A DNA stretch of 40,612 nucleotides from Erysipelotrichaceae bacterium (GTDB lineage Bacteria > Bacillota_I > Bacilli_A > Erysipelotrichales > Erysipelotrichaceae): positions 1-40,612 of the forward strand of contig JAAXXT010000021.1 of the NCBI GenBank assembly GCA_013334325.1, given 5' to 3'. The notes under the pieces were generated by a model that saw only the letters and a list, made by a program, of their open reading frames with translations, ran no database searches and was not told where the DNA came from. Shown one piece after another: positions 38,387-40,612 of this stretch (the first letter of the stretch is position 1; every line of letters starts with the position of its first letter). The translations under genes were made by a program, and so were the position numbers.

Positions 38387-38698
38387 ATGGATGCTGTCCA
38401 AGAATGTATGAATATGATTGCACATGCTGGAGAAGCGAAGAGTCTTGCTTTATTGGCCATAACGCAAGCTCGCGAAAGCAACTTCACAGAGGCAGCGGAG
38501 ACCTTGAAAAAGGCGGATGAAGCTTTATTGTTGAGCCATCAAGCTCACGTAAACTTGTTATTTCATGATGCTCAGCATCAAGATCTACAAGTCACGATCT
38601 TTATGGTTCATGCAGCCGATCACCTCAGCAGTGCAGAAACCATCAGGACAATAGCCGACGAAATGATTATGCTTCATAGGGAGGTCAAACATGCTTAA
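38387..38698 (+). CDS. PTS lactose/cellobiose-class EIIA
   Basis: 103 residues, the normal length. The phospho-acceptor His75 and metal-binding Asp78 are in the block VHAADHL (VHAQDHL in LacF). EIIA carries the phosphate from HPr to EIIB as a helical trimer in the cytoplasm. GAGAAGG precedes the ATG. EIIB overlaps it by eight bases, then EIIC follows, so this is the first gene of the PTS operon. The substrate is most likely a beta-glucoside or N,N'-diacetylchitobiose-like disaccharide, as for the class; no phospho-glycosidase is in the window to narrow it. Confidence 0.92.
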   Translation: MDAVQECMNMIAHAGEAKSLALLAITQARESNFTEAAETLKKADEALLLSHQAHVNLLFHDAQHQDLQVTIFMVHAADHLSSAETIRTIADEMIMLHREVKHA

Positions 38699-39005
38699 AA
38701 TTGCTTTGATTTGTCAAAACGGTGCAAGTACCGGTTTGGTTGTACGCAAAATGAGGGAAGCTGCGTTAAAAAACCAACTCGAGATCGAGATTTCTGCCTT
38801 CCCGGATTCTCAGTTGCCCAACATCATCGAAGACAAAGATTTGATCCTTATGGGACCGCAATTGGCTTTTAAGAAAGTATCTTTTAAGAATCTTTATCCT
38901 GTCTATGCTTTTAAGATCGAAGTGGTTAATACCATGGATTTCGGCATGATGAATGGGGAAAAGATTTTGAAAGATGCCCTTGCCTTGATTGAAAAAAACA
39001 AATAA
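38691..39005 (+). CDS. PTS lactose/cellobiose-class EIIB
   Basis: 104 residues. The phospho-cysteine is Cys8 in the P-loop ICQNGASTGLVVRKM; the usual sequence is C-S-x-G-M-S-T, so the loop is slightly unusual (Gln9, Asn10, Ala12). MGPQLAF and YPVYAFKIEVV match the family. It passes phosphate from EIIA to the sugar held by EIIC. GGGAGG precedes the ATG, which overlaps the end of the EIIA gene. EIIC starts fourteen bases after the stop with its own AAGGAG. Confidence 0.92.
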   Translation: MLKIALICQNGASTGLVVRKMREAALKNQLEIEISAFPDSQLPNIIEDKDLILMGPQLAFKKVSFKNLYPVYAFKIEVVNTMDFGMMNGEKILKDALALIEKNK

Positions 39006-39018
39006 AAAAGGAGAAAAA

Positions 39019-40269
39019 ATGAATAAGTTAATGGAAACGTTGCAAGTTAAATTGATGCCTTTAGCCAATAAACTTGCAGACAATAAGTTCCTTAGTGCTT
39101 TAGGTTACTCGTTCCAGATTTTATTACCGATCATTTTAATTGGATCATTTGCTTGCTTAGGAGCCTTCATTAATATCGCACCTTGGCAGTCCTTCATTGC
39201 CAGTACTGGTTTGAATATGATCTTGATGAATACTCAGTCCTTGACACTAAGCTTGATTGCTTTCTATCTGGTCTTGGTCTTGCCTTATCAATACGGTCTT
39301 AAATTAAAAATCAATCCTATATCAGCCGTTGTTTTATCTGTTATGGGATTCTTAATTTTGACCCCAACGGTCTTGTATACCTCGATTCCGACTCAATGGT
39401 TAGGCTATCCTGGTTTATTAGGCGCTATGTTGGTTTCTGGTTTAGTCCCGCTTTTGATCAAAACCTGTATCGATAAGAAAATCTATATTCGTATGCCTGC
39501 TGGGGTTCCTTCAATCGTTGAAGATTCCTTTGCATCCTTGGTTCCTGCATTCTTCGTCTTAGTTCTTGCGACCTTGATTTCATGGTTGTTGGCTAAAACA
39601 AGTTTTGGTAATTTCCACGCTGTAATTTACCAGTTGATCCAAACACCATTACAAGGTTTCGGTCTATCCTTGCCTGCTTACTTGACCATCCAAGTCTTAG
39701 CTACTTTGTTGATGTTCTCAGGGATTCATGGTAACACCATCTTCAGTACAATTACTCCTTTGACGATGGCTGCTTCCGCACAAAACTTGGCCGCTTTGGC
39801 TGCTAATCAACCTTTGCCTAACATCATTACGAGTTCTTTCTCCGTTTTCTGCCAACCTGGTGGAATCGGTGGTACTTTAGGTCTTGCCTTCATGATGGCT
39901 TTCTTTGCGAAGAGCAATCGTATGAAGACTTTAGGTAAATTGTCCTTGATCCCTGCGATTTTTGGAATCAATGAACCGTTAATCTTCGGTATTCCTATTT
40001 TGCTTAATCCTTTGCTGTTCATTCCTTATATCTTGTCTCCAATCGTATGTACGGTCCTAAGTTATCTCACGATTGCCATTGGGATCGTTCCACGTTTGAC
40101 CGGAGTTGAAGTCAATTGGACCATGCCACAAGTTATCTCAGGCTTCTTGGCTCAAGGTTGGCAGGCTTCTGTCTTACAAGTTGTATTGATTCTCATCACG
40201 ACTGCGATTTGGTTCCCGTTCTTCAAACTGGTTGATAAACAAACTGTTCAAGAAGAATCTGTCGCTTAA
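39019..40269 (+). CDS. PTS lactose/cellobiose-class EIIC
   Basis: 416 residues with about ten membrane segments. The substrate-site residues are intact: His237 in SGIHGN and Glu319 in FGINEPLIFGIP. It binds and translocates the sugar while EIIB phosphorylates it. ATG 39019 follows AAGGAG; an earlier ATG in frame lies in the EIIB gene. It is the same length as the degenerate EIIC at 6996, which makes a useful internal comparison. A hairpin terminator separates it from the oxidoreductase that follows. Confidence 0.94.
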   Translation: MNKLMETLQVKLMPLANKLADNKFLSALGYSFQILLPIILIGSFACLGAFINIAPWQSFIASTGLNMILMNTQSLTLSLIAFYLVLVLPYQYGLKLKINPISAVVLSVMGFLILTPTVLYTSIPTQWLGYPGLLGAMLVSGLVPLLIKTCIDKKIYIRMPAGVPSIVEDSFASLVPAFFVLVLATLISWLLAKTSFGNFHAVIYQLIQTPLQGFGLSLPAYLTIQVLATLLMFSGIHGNTIFSTITPLTMAASAQNLAALAANQPLPNIITSSFSVFCQPGGIGGTLGLAFMMAFFAKSNRMKTLGKLSLIPAIFGINEPLIFGIPILLNPLLFIPYILSPIVCTVLSYLTIAIGIVPRLTGVEVNWTMPQVISGFLAQGWQASVLQVVLILITTAIWFPFFKLVDKQTVQEESVA

Positions 40270-40280
40270 TTGAATTCAAA

Positions 40281-40311
40281 AAGGGAATAGGCAACTATTC
40301 CCTTATTTTTT
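40281..40311 (+). terminator. Terminator or attenuator after EIIC
   Basis: AAGGGAATAG and CTATTCCCTT form a 10-bp stem with a GCAA tetraloop, followed by ATTTTTT. The next gene begins 24 bases later without a clear promoter, so partial read-through is likely. Confidence 0.85.
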
Positions 40312-40334
40312 AGAAATTTGAAAAAGGAGCAGTT

Positions 40335-40612
40335 ATGAAATATCCACTTTTATTCAGTCCTATAAAAATAAATAATGTGATCTCTAGAAATCGTATTGTT
40401 GCGACGCCTGTGGGCGATTATTTCGAAGAGAAGGCTTTAGGAGGTGCTGGTATCGTTGTTTGTGGTCATACCTTGGTAGAACCAGGTAGATCAAGTTTCT
40501 CCAGCGCTGATGAACCATATGCCTTCCATAAGTATGAAGTAGAACATACCCAATCTAAAATAAGAAGAGCACATCAAGCTGGCGCAAAAGCTTCGATAGA
40601 AGTCTTTCATGC
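40335..40612 (+). CDS. OYE-type NADH:flavin oxidoreductase, N-terminal part (cut by window end)
   Basis: About 92 codons are visible with no stop. The start YPLLFSPIKINNVISRNRIVATP is the N-terminal FMN-barrel signature of the old yellow enzyme family, in the style of the larger two-domain 2,4-dienoyl-CoA reductase or BaiH-like enzymes; GGAGIVVCG and AHQAGAKASIEVFHA follow in the expected order. AAAGGAG precedes the ATG. It comes right after the PTS operon terminator, with no promoter seen, which suggests that it is expressed from the PTS promoter by read-through. It differs from the NamA-like protein at 26846. The remainder lies outside the window. Confidence 0.85.
   Translation, partial: MKYPLLFSPIKINNVISRNRIVATPVGDYFEEKALGGAGIVVCGHTLVEPGRSSFSSADEPYAFHKYEVEHTQSKIRRAHQAGAKASIEVFH

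Overview
The window is an ordinary-looking stretch of chromosome from a low-GC Gram-positive bacterium, by eye somewhat under 40% G+C. The standard code is used: TGG for tryptophan and TGA among the stops. Shine-Dalgarno sites are AGGAGG-like, promoters are sigma-A-like, and there is a T-box leader, PTS genes, an ECF transporter S component and a PadR regulator. The gene set points to Bacilli in the broad sense, with an Erysipelotrichia or related lineage as my best guess; I cannot fix the genus. No rRNA, tRNA, CRISPR array, insertion sequence or phage gene was found.

Layout. 1-2172: a split two-subunit chromate transporter, ammonia-dependent asparagine synthetase (asnA) and a small membrane protein, all on the plus strand. 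2238-6859 (minus): a seven-gene operon built like a minimal type IV pilus or pseudopilus machine, with a membrane transglutaminase-like protein, PilC/GspF, four small single-membrane-helix proteins and a PilT-type ATPase. 6996-11965 (plus): an orphan degenerate PTS EIIC, an NfeD plus SPFH pair, and a NatAB-like ABC exporter. 12021-15114: two GNAT acetyltransferases, then a T-box leader and glutamine-dependent asparagine synthase (asnB). 15156-18957: polyprenol/dolichol-kinase-like protein, RlmA, exodeoxyribonuclease III, an RlmD-type rRNA uracil methyltransferase without a full TRAM domain, and a small membrane protein. 19182-24409: an orphan anchored protein, CCA-adding enzyme, CNNM/CBS protein and a membrane c-di-GMP protein (PAS, degenerate GGDEF, intact EAL). 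24475-25708: a PadR regulator with its HAAS-type membrane partner. 25728-28764: CapA-like lipoprotein and OYE reductase (minus), divergent from a pirin. 28889-32172: ECF S component, superoxide dismutase, TrhA/hemolysin III protein and a UMF1-type MFS protein. 32259-34947: a translationally coupled cassette of two membrane proteins (the first DUF5058-like) and an M20 peptidase. 35053-36242: a membrane protein with a small beta domain and an RDD protein. 36254-40612: a LicR-type PRD regulator facing a lactose/cellobiose-class PTS operon (EIIA, EIIB, EIIC), followed by an OYE-type oxidoreductase cut by the window end.

How they work together. The clearest multi-gene systems are the pilus-like operon, whose small proteins carry pilin-like features without a normal prepilin-peptidase site; the DUF5058/membrane/M20 cassette, which looks like an uncharacterised transport-plus-hydrolysis unit; and the PTS operon ending in a flavin oxidoreductase, which suggests uptake of a glycoside whose aglycone can be reduced. 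Regulation is legible in places: the T-box at asnB, tandem dyads around the padR promoter, a 9-bp inverted repeat between the divergent OYE and pirin genes, promoters whose -35 lies inside the preceding terminator, and at least five genes whose -10 box ends only 6-10 nt before the ATG with no Shine-Dalgarno, suggesting leaderless mRNAs.
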